Below are positions 48,185-60,700 of a DNA stretch of 64,000 nucleotides, one piece after another. Each line of letters begins with the position of its first letter. Positions within the stretch are counted from its first letter, which is position 1. Source of the DNA: Deuterostichococcus epilithicus (taxonomy: Eukaryota; Chlorophyta; Trebouxiophyceae; Prasiolales; Stichococcaceae); assembly GCA_033439295.1 (NCBI GenBank), contig JAVTLE010000015.1, positions 2,232,001 to 2,296,000 of the forward strand, in the 5' to 3' direction. The notes beneath the pieces were generated by a model, which had not been told where the DNA came from, made no database searches, and was given only the letters and a program-made list of their open reading frames with translations. The translations under genes were made by a program, and so were the position numbers.

Positions 48185-51100
48185 ATGGCGCTGTTCCCCG
48201 GTAGCTGCGAGTTTCCACTGCTGCGAGAACGCTTCTGGAAGCTCGCAGCTGCCGGCATGCCGACCACCCCGGACCAGCAGGCTCGATCCCCATCGCCCAG
48301 CAAGCGCCGGCAGCAGCCCGAGCAGGCGGCTTCGGCGCCATCGCCACTGCCAGAGCTGCGCAATTTCAAAGCCTCAGCACGCCCGCTGCGCAGCGCGGCC
48401 TCGCTGAGCGTGGATCTTGGCTCCCTGCGTCGCCGCGGCGGCGACGAAGGCGCATACCTCGAACCTGCCTTCGGCAGGGGCCTGATGCGCATGGAGTCTG
48501 ATGCGCAGCCTGGCCGAGGCCGCTTCGGCCTGCGCAGCCTCGACCTGCAGGCAAGGCACTCCCTTGCCTCTGCTGAATCTGAATGAGACAGTTCCACATA
48601 CTCACGGATTCAAATGGTGTGTCCGGCAGCAGGGCGCTTCTTTGTTTTGGAATGTCGACAATGAAGCCGAATGATGCCCGAAACCAAAGCCCAAACTACT
48701 CACACCTGCAGGCGTTGCCGCGGGACGACTCGGGCCCGCCGACTGAGGTGGGCGCCCGCCGCCAGAAATTTGCGGTCTTCGAGGGCGCCTGCTCGGAGGT
48801 TGCGCCCGGCCTGTGCGTTGGCGGCGGCGCTGTGGCGCAGAACCGGGACACACTGCGCGCCGCGGGCGTCACGCACGTCGTCAACTGCGTCGGCATGCTC
48901 ATCCCTAACTGCTTTGCCGACGAGCTGGACTACCTGACGCTCTTCCTTATGGGTGCGCCGCTGTGTGGCTGGTGATGCAGCACCTGCGCCGTGCCCCTGT
49001 GCCGTCACCTTCGTCTGCATGCTGTGTGTACAGCCTTGCAGCACCGATCTGGAAGTTGGCACTACTCTTGGCCCCTGCTACTCGGGCAGAGGATGTTTCC
49101 GCCTGCAGGTGCTGATGCTGTCATTCGTGTTGGTGCAGACACCAACCAGGAGGACATCACCAGCGTCATGTTCAAAGTCTTCGACTACATCGAGGTGAGG
49201 TGTTTTCCGAATTGACACCATCGAGAAACATGTCCACCACACTGCACCTCCAGCACATCGCAGCCTCTTTCAACTGCTGTCAACTTTCCCTGGCGGCAGC
49301 AGAGCGCCATGACTGAGCGCACGGCGCTGGCACATGCGCAGGCGGCGCGGCAGGGCGGCGGCTGCGTGCTGGTGCACTGCTCGCAGGGGGTGTCGCGCTC
49401 CGCGGCGCTGTCCATCGGCTACCTCATGTGGAAGCTGGGGCAGCCGTATCAGGAGGTGGCAGACCTGGTCAAGGCCATCCGCGGCGTCACTAATCCCAAC
49501 ATCGGCTTTGCATGCCAGGTGCTCTGACCCCTGCTGTATGGTCGTGCCTCTCGTGGATGACTGGCAGTACCCCCCTCCCCCCCCTCCCCGNGNGTCCCCA
49601 TTGGCACCTTCGCCTGGCAGGCGGTGCCTTTCGCCTTGCCCTATGGTCGCTGCCTGTTGACATCTCAGCGCCGGCGATGACGCTGCAGCTGAGGCACAAC
49701 TGCACAGCATGTCAGACACGTAGGCTGCAGCATCCAGCTGTGCCTGCATGCCAGCTCACGAGCGCCAGGTTTGCCTCCGGGTCGTCCTCTGGAGGCGTCG
49801 CTTCGTGTCNACCCGCAGCTGCTGCAGTGGCAGAAGCGGCGGGAGGCGCCGCGGGACGCGGCGCAGTCACCGCCGTCGCCGCGCCTGCTGCGCATCGCGC
49901 CCGCTTTCAGCGAGGCGCCCTCGCTGCTGGTGCCCAAGCTGGTCAAGAGATTGAGTGCCGAGGCGCTGGACCCGCGCGGCGCGTTCCTGCTGACGACGCC
50001 GCGGCACGCCTACGTCTGGCAGGCAAGCCCGTGTATCTCCGAGATGCTCTGGGAATGCGCAGAGCGCACCTGCCTGTGGCCGGGCATTTGGGCGGGGCGT
50101 TCTGGCCTGCAGAACTGTCGCAGGGTCAACCGGGCCTGCAGCAGCATGCGCATGCAGCCGCGGAATGGCCTGGAACCATGGACCATCTCCTTCTCGAAGC
50201 GATGCTCCTGCCCCGCCAGGCGGCGAGGCACATGCCGGCAGGCATCGCTCCAGCTGCGGCCTGCCCTGACGGACATGCACTGCGTCTGCCCCGCTCAGGG
50301 CTCCCGCTGCAAGGAGGAGCTGCTGCAGGGCGCCCAGGAGGCGGCGGACGCGGTGCTCCGCTACGAGGGCGCAGCGGCGCCGGCGGACGGGACGCTGCTG
50401 GTGGCGGAGGGCTCCGAACCACCGGACTTCGTCGCGGCGCTGCGGCTGCCGCCTGGCTTTGCTGCGCGGCCCTGCGCTGCCTACGACTCCGACTTTGCGG
50501 TGAGTCCGTCGGAAGGGGATCACTGTCATGCTGGGGGCGNGGGGGATGCTGCAGCAGCCAAGGCAGACGGCGTGCGGAGACAAGAGGCTCGCGTCTGCAG
50601 CCACGTTGAGCCGCCTCATCTTCGAGTGCCAGCTGCCTCGCACTTGAGTCGGCATGTCAGCCCCAGATGCCGATCCTGAGACTCTGGTTCCGTGTCACCC
50701 CCGCAGCTGCTGGCGCAGCAGGCCGAGGTCCCACCCACTCCGCGTTCAGCCTCGCCACCAGTGGGGCCCCTGGCCTCACAGCCCCGCCAGGTCAGCAGCC
50801 TGAAGCTCGGCGGCGGCGGGTTGGGCGGCGCAGACGGTGCGACGCCGCGCGGTAGCAAGACGCCGCGCTCGGCGCACAGCCCAGGCGGCAGCCCTAACAC
50901 GCGGCGCCGCAAGTCCGCACGTGCGGACCTGCAGCAGCCGGTCTCGCCAGGCCGCCCGTCACAGGTGCTGGTCTAGGAGTCAGAACGGCCTACACGCTCG
51001 CACGAACAAGGTTCCTGCCTTAGCACATGCAGAGCACAGCCAGATGTGTTTGCATCAGCCCTGTCGCCCAGCTTCCCCCACGTCGCCGGGGTGCACAGGA

Positions 51101-51243
51101 GATCTGCAAGCCGAGACCGACATCTTTCGCCTGATCCGCAGGAGTTGCTGGACCTGTCCTCCTGCGGCGATGAGGGCTCCGAGGTTGACAGCAGGGACGA
51201 GGGAAGCGACAGCGACGCCAGCACGAGTGACGCGTCGCTCTAG
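48185..51243 (+). CDS. Dual-specificity MAPK phosphatase with gelsolin-like region (plant MKP1 type)
   Basis: Predicted MAP-kinase phosphatase. Eight exons: 48185-48550, 48712-48952, 49139-49194, 49300-49518, 49819-50022, 50299-50499, 50707-50964, 51142-51243; 1647 nt, 548 aa, phases consistent. Residues 1-122 are disordered and Ser/Arg-rich. The DSP domain follows: EVAPGLCVGGGAVAQNRDTL, THVVNCVG, and the catalytic VHCSQGVSRSA (HCx5R), then the MKP1-type YLMWKLGQPYQEV and NPNIGFACQ. The exon at 49819 starts LLQWQKR and leads into a gelsolin-like segment (LLRIAPAF...LDPRGAFLLTTPRHAYVWQ), the arrangement of Arabidopsis MKP1. The tail is acidic and Ser/Asp-rich. The introns after 48550 and 50022 use GC donors (CAG|GCAAGG, CAG|GCAAGC). 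Single Ns fall in introns (49591, 49593, 49810, 50540). MAPK signalling role is inferred from the family. Confidence 0.92.
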
Positions 51244-51719
51244 AGCTGCCGCGGCTGGCGCATACACATCAGCCAGTACCATCACAGTCCAGATCAGCTG
51301 CTTGTGGTTTGGAGGTTGCCGTCTGCTGTGGTTTGTCTGATTTGGCGCACGCCGCTTTGCAGCGCAAGAGGTGAACTCTGAGTACGGTATATATGCGAGT
51401 GGCTGCACATTGGAATCCGTCTCCGTTCATGTGGGGACAGTACGGTGATGTGAGCGATTGCCTGGTTGACCGCTGAAGATTGCGCCGAACGCCAGGCAAC
51501 TTCACCCAGGCTTCACTCCTGGCAGACGTTGATTTCAAGGTACTCACGTGGGTACACAGGTGCAGCGGCATGAAGGGATGCAGATGTGGCAGACGGCACC
51601 ATTCTAACACGCAACACCCATATTCGGTTCGCATGCCAGCAGATCACGCGCTGTGATGCTGCTCAGAGGCTCTGCGCTGGCTGCCTGCGCCTGACTTACA
51701 TCGTTCCCCAGTGCTTGCG
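51244..51719. other. Spacer between phosphatase and lipase genes
   Basis: About 475 bp, no conserved frame. Probably the phosphatase 3' end and the lipase promoter and 5' UTR. Confidence 0.45.
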
Positions 51720-54700
51720 ATGCCGGTGATCGAGGCGCTCGGCCTGCGATGGCAGATCGCTTCAGACTTCATTCCTATACTGGCTGCTTGGGGCCTGCTG
51801 TCCCATCTTGTTTGGTTCATCATTGTAGGCGTGCTGTTCCTGATATCGAAACCAGCCGACTGCGCACCAGACCACGGCACGAATGCGAACCTCTATCAGT
51901 CCGTGGTGGACGGCACTCTCGCTATGTTTGCGGCGACGATGCTGATCGAAGTGGTGCTCATCATCATCGGCCTCCGAGGTGAGGAATCTGCACGCGCACA
52001 AGCTGATGTTGACCAACTGCAACGCCTCAATCCTTCCTGGCGACCTGCACTCGGCATTGCAATTATGGAGATGCGGGCATCTGAACGCTGTGCTGCGCCA
52101 CATGACCATGCTGATGCCGTCAGCGCGCCGGCACGCGCAAGTACCTACTCGCTCACCGATGTGGTGCCACACAACAAGGGCCGGCGCTGAAGATTCGAGT
52201 TCTGATCTTCTCATCGGATTCGCAGGCACTCCCTTCCAGGAGTCCAAACGCAAGGCGATGATACCAGCGCTGTACTTCCGCATCTTCATGTGGGTGGCAC
52301 AAACCGCCTTCAACAGTGAGTCCCCTGCCCCACTGCCGTACAATGCGCCAAGAATCCAAGCTGCTGCTCCGGACAAAGATTGCTGGTAGGGAGGATGCTG
52401 CACGCCAGGGGAGGCAGAAGTGGCAGGGGATAGTGCTGAAGCCGGCGGTGTGGTGTGTCATGGCCGCCCTGAGCCGCAGACTGCCACGCTCGCAGTTTAC
52501 GCCACTTGGGTCGTGGAGGGTCCCCGCACACCTGCCTGCTACAACATTGGCGGCCGCGACGTCGACATGCGTGTGATGGTGTACCTCAGCTGGGGCTTCA
52601 TCCTCCTCAACTGGTGTGCGGCTGTTGCGCTGCCCAGGGCGGTTCGGCGCACCATGCTGCATGCTGCAGCATGACGTGGGCAACCTCCTTCAAATGTCGA
52701 TCCCGTGGACCTGCTGAATGCAGGACCAGAGTGTGGCTGGTATATACTCTATTCCCAGATTACCAGGTAAATTTCCCGACCACAAACATGCGCACTGTCG
52801 AGCACAACGGTGCTGTTGCCTCCTCTAAAGGCGTCCGCGACAGCCGCATGTGCCATCACACCTCCTTGTCGTCGTCTGCAGGACATCCAGAGCTGGCGGC
52901 GGCGAGCGCGCATCCTGGTGCGTTAAATCGTATTCGATTGTCAAAGTGCCTCATCTTAGCGCCTGTTTGAACCGTCCACAGCTGCAGGGATGATGCGGGT
53001 CTGCTTGAAAACAGGTGTTCGGCTGCATCAAAGACAAGGACACGAAGGACATCCAGGACCAGCTCAAGTCGCAGGGGTGCGCAGCACAACAAATCTCACA
53101 TCTCCACAATTATATTTCGTCCCATCGGTCGAAGATGAAATATGAAGCGTTTTCATCCCCAATTCTGGAGCCTGTGTGATGTTGGCAGCGAGCTGATGGC
53201 ACTGCTGTTGGCGAGCCACGAACGAACACCCTTCACAGGGAGAAGCCGCTGAAGCGGACGACGCGCGTGTTTGCGGGCATGGTGCGGGAGCTGGACCTGG
53301 CTCCCACAGACCAGGTGGCGCTGCGCAAGGGCTGGCCGTGCGACTGGTCCCCAAGTCTCAATTTCCAACCTGGCTTGAGCTCCTTCTTATCAAACGATGT
53401 GTTGACGGCCCCTTCGTAGCTGCAGCATGCCCTGCTGCTGAGGGCGCATCGCCGGCTCCTGCAGCCGTGCTCGTCCGCCATCCGTGACTTGAACTCCACC
53501 TGGCCTACCGGAGTGGTACGGCACCGCCCCTCGCAGGTGACGGGCCTGGTTCTGCTGGCGGCGCTGCAGCGCCGGCGCCGCGGCATCCACATCTCCACCA
53601 TGCTGCGCCCGGAGCAGCCGCCTGCGGGGACGACGGTCGCTGAGTTGCGAGCCGCCCGAGGCACCTCCCTGGACCTCACCAGCCAGCTGGAGGCGAGTGA
53701 CGTCCATCGTTACAGCGCGGCAAGCACGCGTGGCAATCAGGGATAGCGCTGCGAGCGACGCTATCAGCAGCGGCTTGACACGCTTGCTGGCGGCAAATGA
53801 AAGAACAGCTTCCTCTTGAGTATCCTTCGGCGTTCGGTGTCCTGCTCCAGAATGTACCTTTGCTGGGCGAACACCTGAAATCGCTCCTTGCAAACGTGCG
53901 TCCGGAACCACCTAGAATGGGGTGCTGACAGGCAAGCTCAGCGACCGTGCGCCAAAGCGCAGGCATCCCCCGCAGAGCAGCGATCTGATCCCCTCATCCC
54001 GTCTCGGCATGTGCAGAACCACCTGGAGCGAGTGCTGACAGGCAACGCCGACGACATGGCGGCGGTGCTGGCGGGCATACGGGAGCACCGGGAGACGCTT
54101 GTGTCAGCGCTGGAGGGCGAGCCGGCCGCCGCCGCCAGCCTCGCCGACAGCGGCGTGCTCGGCGCCCTGCAGGTGAGCAGGGCTTGCGAGTGAAGCTCCT
54201 CGCGTGTGGGCATCACTGCTCGCTCGCCGGCCAGCGGGAATGCGGCTGAGAAGGCGGGCAGCTGGGCAGCTAGGAGACTCTGTCTGGCATTCCCCAGCAT
54301 TGCCTGAATTTGACGGAGACCAGTGGCGTCAGCGGGGCACATCCTACCAACCAGCGGGCTTCGGAATGCTTCCTGCAGGGCGGCGCAGTGGAGGCCATTG
54401 GCAGCGCCCTGGGCAGCTCCTTGGCCGGCGACAGCGCCGACGGCGGGTCCCCACCTGCCGGTCTGGCTCGCTCCGGCAGCACACAGCATCCCGCAGCGCA
54501 GAAGTCCGCGATGCGCCGCGGCGGCAGCCTGCCCTCGGCGAGCGGGCGCAGCCGTGTGTCCTTCGGCCGGGCGCTGCAGGACGACGACCGGGGGCGGNNN
54601 NGNCGGNCGGCGCAGCCGGCGGGGCTGGGCCCCAATTGCGCAGCATCCGCCGCCGGGTCTGCCACCTCTGCGACGGCGGCAGGCCCGGTGCCCACCGGCG

Positions 54701-57700
54701 CTGCCAGCGCGGTGGCAGCGGAGGACACAGCGGCGGCCGCAGAGACGTTCGACCGCCTGGAGCGGGCCGCGACTGGCAGCGGCGGCGGCGGCGGCGGTGC
54801 GGCGGCGGAGCTCGAACACGCCGACGCGCCGCCACTGGCGGGCATGGCGTCTGCGTTCAACGGCGCTGTCGAGGCAGCCTCGGAGAGCGGCGATGACCGC
54901 TCGGTCAGCGGCAGCAGGCGGGTGATGCTGGCTGCTAATAGCCTGGACGGCGACAGCCCCCTGGCGGGCGCCAGCACCGCCGGCCGCAGCAGCGCCGCCG
55001 ATGCCATCAACCAGCTGGAGTCGCAGCTCAGCGCGGTGAGCTGCTTGAATCCCCCTACTGCATCATCATACCTCAGCTGTCACACCTCCTGTGCGAGGGA
55101 TGCAGCCTACATGAGAGCCCTTAAACTAAGGACCGTGGGATGGTGCCTGGACCCTGCTGCCTGCATCAATATGGGACACAAGATATGCTTGCTGCAGGAA
55201 GGCAAGCGGCGCCAGGAGCACCGGCACTGCGAGCATCCCTTGCCTGGTGCATTCGGCTGGTCAAGCCTGCCCAGTGGTGGCGCTTCTCAAATACTCCCAT
55301 GTACCTGTTGGACCCACTCTTCCATCACAGGCGCTGGATGCGGTGCTGAACAGCGAAGCGTCGGGCAGCCATCCAGCAAGCATCTCCCTGGAATCAGTCA
55401 GCCACGAGATCGCGCGCTCAAACTTGAGCACCTTCCTGACGCCGTCGTCCATTGCTGCGGAGCTGCGCCCCGACCTGGACCCCGTAGCGGCTGCTGACAT
55501 TTACACAGGTGCGTGGCAGGATTTTGGGATGAGCATCTCGAGTCCTGGGGTATGCCGGCTCTTGCTAAGCTGCGCCCGAACCTGATCCTGTGGCAGCTGC
55601 CGACAACTACACTGGTGCGCCGGCTAGGGTTCGGGATTCAAGGTTTGAAAGTCTGGATCTGCAAAGGCCTCGCTAGAGGTGAATGCCAATGCCGGCATGG
55701 ATTGCGTCCGATATCCGGATGTATCAGGTGTTGCCGCCCCATTTGCTTCGAGGTCGCTGCACCCAGGGAGTCAGCACTAGAGCAGCTGAGCCTTTGCAAG
55801 GCAGGGAGCAGACTAGAGCATGCGCAGTCCTGCACGTTGCCGCGCCGTAGCCCCCACCTGCACTACTTCCCCTGCTTGTGCACCCCACCCCCCTGTGTCA
55901 ATGCACGGCCGACCTCAGGCACATGCCACATGCCGCTCACTTGTGACCGTGTGACTCCCCTTGCAGGCAAGCACAAGCACGTGGACCCGCACGTCCTGCG
56001 GCAGGCGCGCACCTTCGCCAAGTACGCCACAACCGTGTACGGAGCCTCCTTCATCACCTGGCTGGAGGGCGGGTGCGGCCCCTTGACCCATTGTGTCAGT
56101 TAGGGAAACCGTGTGCCGAGACTGACAATGTTGATATGGCAGCGGTGAAGGTCCCTCTGCCTCTGGGAGATCCTGCAGGAGGGCATCGTTCGCTTTGCAT
56201 GCCTATGCCTCTGCCGCTGGCGTTCCGCTTTCAGCGAGTCACGATTCCGTTCTGTGAGGCTAGAGTGCGTCCTGCACGGCAGTCTGCGTCAACAAACCTT
56301 GAATGTCGATGGAACGGCTGCAGGAACAAGTACTGGACGCAGGCGAAGCTGCTGCTGCGGCGCGGGTATGGCGCTTATAAGCAGAACGAGCTCAATGCGG
56401 AGAAGATCAAGTGAGCTGCTGTTTTCCCCACCCTGGCGTGGTCCGGCAGGTTCCCCTGTGATTTCTGGGTTGTGGAGGCGCATTGCTGGAATTGCTCGAC
56501 ACGGACTGGCTTTCAATTCGCTTTGATACACATTTGACAGGACGCTGAAGGACCACCTCAACTACGAGGCAGTGGTGCAGTACGCTGGCATTGCGGACAA
56601 CGACCTGCTCTACTTCAGCTACACCAATCAGGTGAGGCGAAAGAGGCATCCGACGGCTTACGACGGCGCGCAAATTCCCGTGGCCTCCTGCCTGGCTTGC
56701 TCCTGCAGCTGTGACTGGCGGGCAGGGGCGCCAGAAGCAGCATGCCGTCCACGAGGTCGCAGGCGGGTCGCCGTAAACTGAGATCGCACCCCTCCAGGCA
56801 GGCCGCGCCGCTCGCTGCTGTAGACACGGCACAGCCTCTCGGTGTGCGTCCTGTCGCACCTGATCTGCTTTTTCCCTGTTACCCCTCTCCCTTGCCCACA
56901 TCATGACACCACCAAAGCCCTGCAATGCTGCCGCCACAGGCGCTGGGCGCGCTGCCGTACATCGTGGCGCTAGACCACGACACCAAGTCGGTGGTAGTCT
57001 CCATCCGTGGCAGCGTCTCCACCGCCGACTGGGTGACCGACTTCCTGGGCATCCCGGAGCTGCTGGAGGACTGGCTACCCGACGCCTTCAAGAGGGTGCG
57101 CCCCTGTATGAATGTCGGACCACTACTCCCGCTGGCCTGCCTTCATGCCGCCTTGCGACGCGCACCGTCTGGGCTGCAGCTATGCAACTGTGGCCGCTGC
57201 AGCCCAGGCGCGCACCATGGTGCACAAAAACCCTTGCGGTGCCTGCCGCAGCCTGCAGGTGTCGCGTAGATGTGAAGAGGCTCGAACCAGGCGAGTTGTC
57301 GTTTTTGGTGACGAGCTTCACGCCCACATTCCTATGTCGAACAGGAGCACCCGGATCTGGGGCCCTGCTTCGCGCACTCAGGCATCCTGGCGGCAGCCAA
57401 GGCTGTGTGGGCGGATCTCGAGGAGCACGGCATCCTGCAGGTGCTGCCGCGACCGAAATGCAAGACGTGTTGGTATGTTTGTGCAATCCGTGGTATCACG
57501 GGCTGCCTCTGGGAGAGCGACAGCAAGCTGGATCTATATGCGCTCTGACTCGACCTTGCCTGGGTGCGACTTCGCGCGACTGGGCGCTGGTGTCTATGAC
57601 CCTCCCCCCCTTCTCCCGGGGCCCACAATTTGGGAACGGTGCCCTGCAGGTGCTGCTCAACGTGGACAAGGACGGTGGCGGTGACGACAGCAGCAAGGTG

Positions 57701-60700
57701 GGCGGCGGCGCAACCGGCGAGGAGCACGCCCAGGCGAGCCTCACAACAGGCGCAATCAGCAGCTGCATGCCCTGCTGCATTTGTGGGGCCTGTGGATCGC
57801 CATACCTGCTCCTCACCCGCAGTGCATGGGAAGTGACAGCGTCGGCCCACCTTGCAGTCAACCACAGACCTACTCATTGTTGGCAAGCCCGCCGGCTCGC
57901 TGCCTCATCTCGGCGCCTGCCTATGCATCCCAGCGCTTGCTTCCGAGCACTGCTGGCGAATCGTTTGAAGCACGGCTGACTGTGTGGTCCCGTAATTACT
58001 CCGTGTTTGCCCCGTTGCAGGAGCGGCAGCAGGCGCAGCACTACAACCAGCAGCGCAAGTCTGCGGCGAGCAAACCCGGTGCAGACTCCACCATGCAGCA
58101 GGAGCGGGCGGCTGACGACAGCCGTTCTGTCAGCGGCAGCAGCCCGGCGGTCGGCGGCGGCGGCGTCGCCGGCGTGCTAAAGAAGCTCGCAGGCGCGCTG
58201 CTGCCAGTCGCTGAGGACAGGTCCCAGGTCGCCGGCAGCGGCAGCGGAGGCGGCTCGCCACGGGATGTGGAGACGGGTCACGGCAGTGAGGACGCCGCAG
58301 CGACAGCGGCCTCCGCCAACGGCGACACGCCCTCGACGCACGACGTGCACGGTCCGAACGATGCGCGCGGCGGCGAGCGCGTAAAGTGCGCTTTCCTCCA
58401 GCTGTGCGTCTGCTGTCCGGATGGCGGAGGGTGCACTTGCTGCTACTGGATTTGCAGCCGAACCGGACTGCCTCACCGAGGCAGGCGTCTACATCTCGCT
58501 TCCCTATGCACTTGGGAGCGCCAACTGTGAGCGAGCCTTCTGCCCCCCAGAGCTGAGCGCTGCCGCACAGCCACGTCTGCGCCGTGAGCCTGGCAATCTT
58601 CGACTGCTGCCATGGACGCTGCCCTGGTGCGTGCAGACAACCGCTGTCGTTCATTCAAAGATGGTTCAAGACGCACACGATGTGCTGCAGGGGCGATGAC
58701 CCAGACCTCAGTGGCCACAAGCGTGGAAACTTCGCAGCGGCCATCATGAAGCGCGGCCTGCAGGAGCAGGACTGGAAGCTGGTGGTGTGCGGGCACTCGC
58801 TGGGCGCCGGCGTGGCCGCGCTGCTGTCCCTCAAGCTGCAGCACATCTTTCCAGGTGCGGCGGCCGCTGCACCATGTAATCATCCTGCACTTGCAGGTGA
58901 CATGAGCTCACGACTGAAGGGCATGACTTCGCAGCTGCGAGCACCCGCATGCAGCGCAACACCGCCGGCCCAGTCGCTCCCTCTGGCCGCGCTGATCCTT
59001 TTCAGTCGCGGTGCTCCTGAGCAAGGCAGAGCCTTTCCTGAACCCAGAGAACATCACTTGAGGGTATGACAGAGGTGTCCCTGAGCATAAGGCACTCGCC
59101 TGCGACGAGCCTGCTGCTCACCGAACCGCGCGCCCCCACAGATGTCAAGTGCTGGGCCTTCTGCCCGCCGGGCGGCCTGGTGTCTGCCAACCTGAGCGCC
59201 GCGATGGCGCCCTTCTGCACCTCCGTCATCGTGGGCAAGGACGCCATCAGCCGCGTGTCGCTCAACAACCTGGCGGCAATGATGGGTGAGCGCGCAACCC
59301 CGTGACGATGATACGACAAGGATTGCTTGGGGGGTGTGTCATGCATCGCGGAGAGCCGCTGACACGACAGTTGCCGGCACTCTGACCAGCCTGCTGTGTA
59401 CCCGCAGACGAGATCCTGATCGGCCTCGCGCGCTGCAAGCAGCCCACCTGCAAGGCATGCACGTTCCCCTCCCCTAACCTAAGGCTGCTCACACCCTGCA
59501 CCCACACCCCAGCAGACGTCCACGTCTGCTTTCGTGCAACCTGCATCAGGCAGCGCGCGCATGCAGCAGGGCATCCCACTGCGGTTGCTGTCCCCGTGCT
59601 GCCTTTAGAAGGCGTTGCGTTTTCCAATGCCTCTGTCCTGCCCCAGTCCTGTCAGGCATACTGCACTGCTGCCCCACTGATTCCGGGTCTTCCAGTCATT
59701 GCATTGCGGCGCCGCGGATACATGTATAGACTTCCAAACAGCTTGCAGCATCCTTGAGCTTTATCCTGGCGGCCACCACCTCACGTCGCGGGTCGGCAGG
59801 TGCTGCTCAGCATGACGCGGCGGGCGTGGCGGGCGCAGACCGTCGACAGGCTGCTGTTCGCTCCCGAGGAGGTGCCTCAGGAGTGCCTCGAGCGCCTGCA
59901 CAGGTGCGGCTGCTTGCATGTGTGGCCGCATTTCTGCGTTGTTGAGGCTCAATGTCGCATGAGGGTGAACTGGAGGCCGCTGCGAGCGGACGCTGTGGGC
60001 TGCCTGCCGGGCCAGGAGATCGTGTGCACCAGTCCGTTGGCGACCTCATTCCTGGGGCCCTGTGCCGCGTGCACCGCTGCATGCATGTGGGGCTCGCCGG
60101 CTTGCTGCGCACATGGAGACCATCGTGATGACGACTCGTCTGGCATACACATTCTCTCACTCTTCGGACTGCACTGCGCCCGCTTCAATGCAGGTACCAG
60201 GCCAAGCGGCCGAACCTCAACCAGGTGCTGCAGCAGATGCTGCCGCCCGGGCGCGCCATCTTCATGCGGCGGCTGAAGAACAAGATCACCGCCAAGGAGA
60301 AGCGAGTGCGGGACCACGCCGCAAAGAAGGCCGCCAAGCGTGAGCGCAAGGCCGAGGAGGAGGCCGTCAAGCGCGACCGTAGGGCGCAGGCGCGCTGCAG
60401 CCACCTGCCAGCGCCATGATGCATTCATCTGAACCTGAGCTGGGGTCCGGTTTCTCTGCCGGGCGGCGCATGCTGCAGCTTCCAGCTGCAGTGAATGTTG
60501 TCGCTTCCGCACCTCCTGGCTGGATGCAGGGCCTCAAGAGGCCTCAGAGCCCGGCCGCGGAGCATGCCAGGCGCCAGCGGCCTGCGATGAGCCTGGCAGC
60601 CTCACATCCTTTGTGGACTCTGCTGCAGGAGCACGCCGCCAAGGCGCAGCACGCGCAGGAACGCGCGGCGCGGAAAGCGGAGAAGCGGGCGGCGCACACC

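Noticed and set aside
47983-48597. 204-codon - frame opposite the phosphatase first exon
   Set aside because: The + strand exon is in phase with the next conserved exon and starts with a good ATG context. The - frame is Arg/Ser-rich without homology, and PRP3 already has its own start at 47880.
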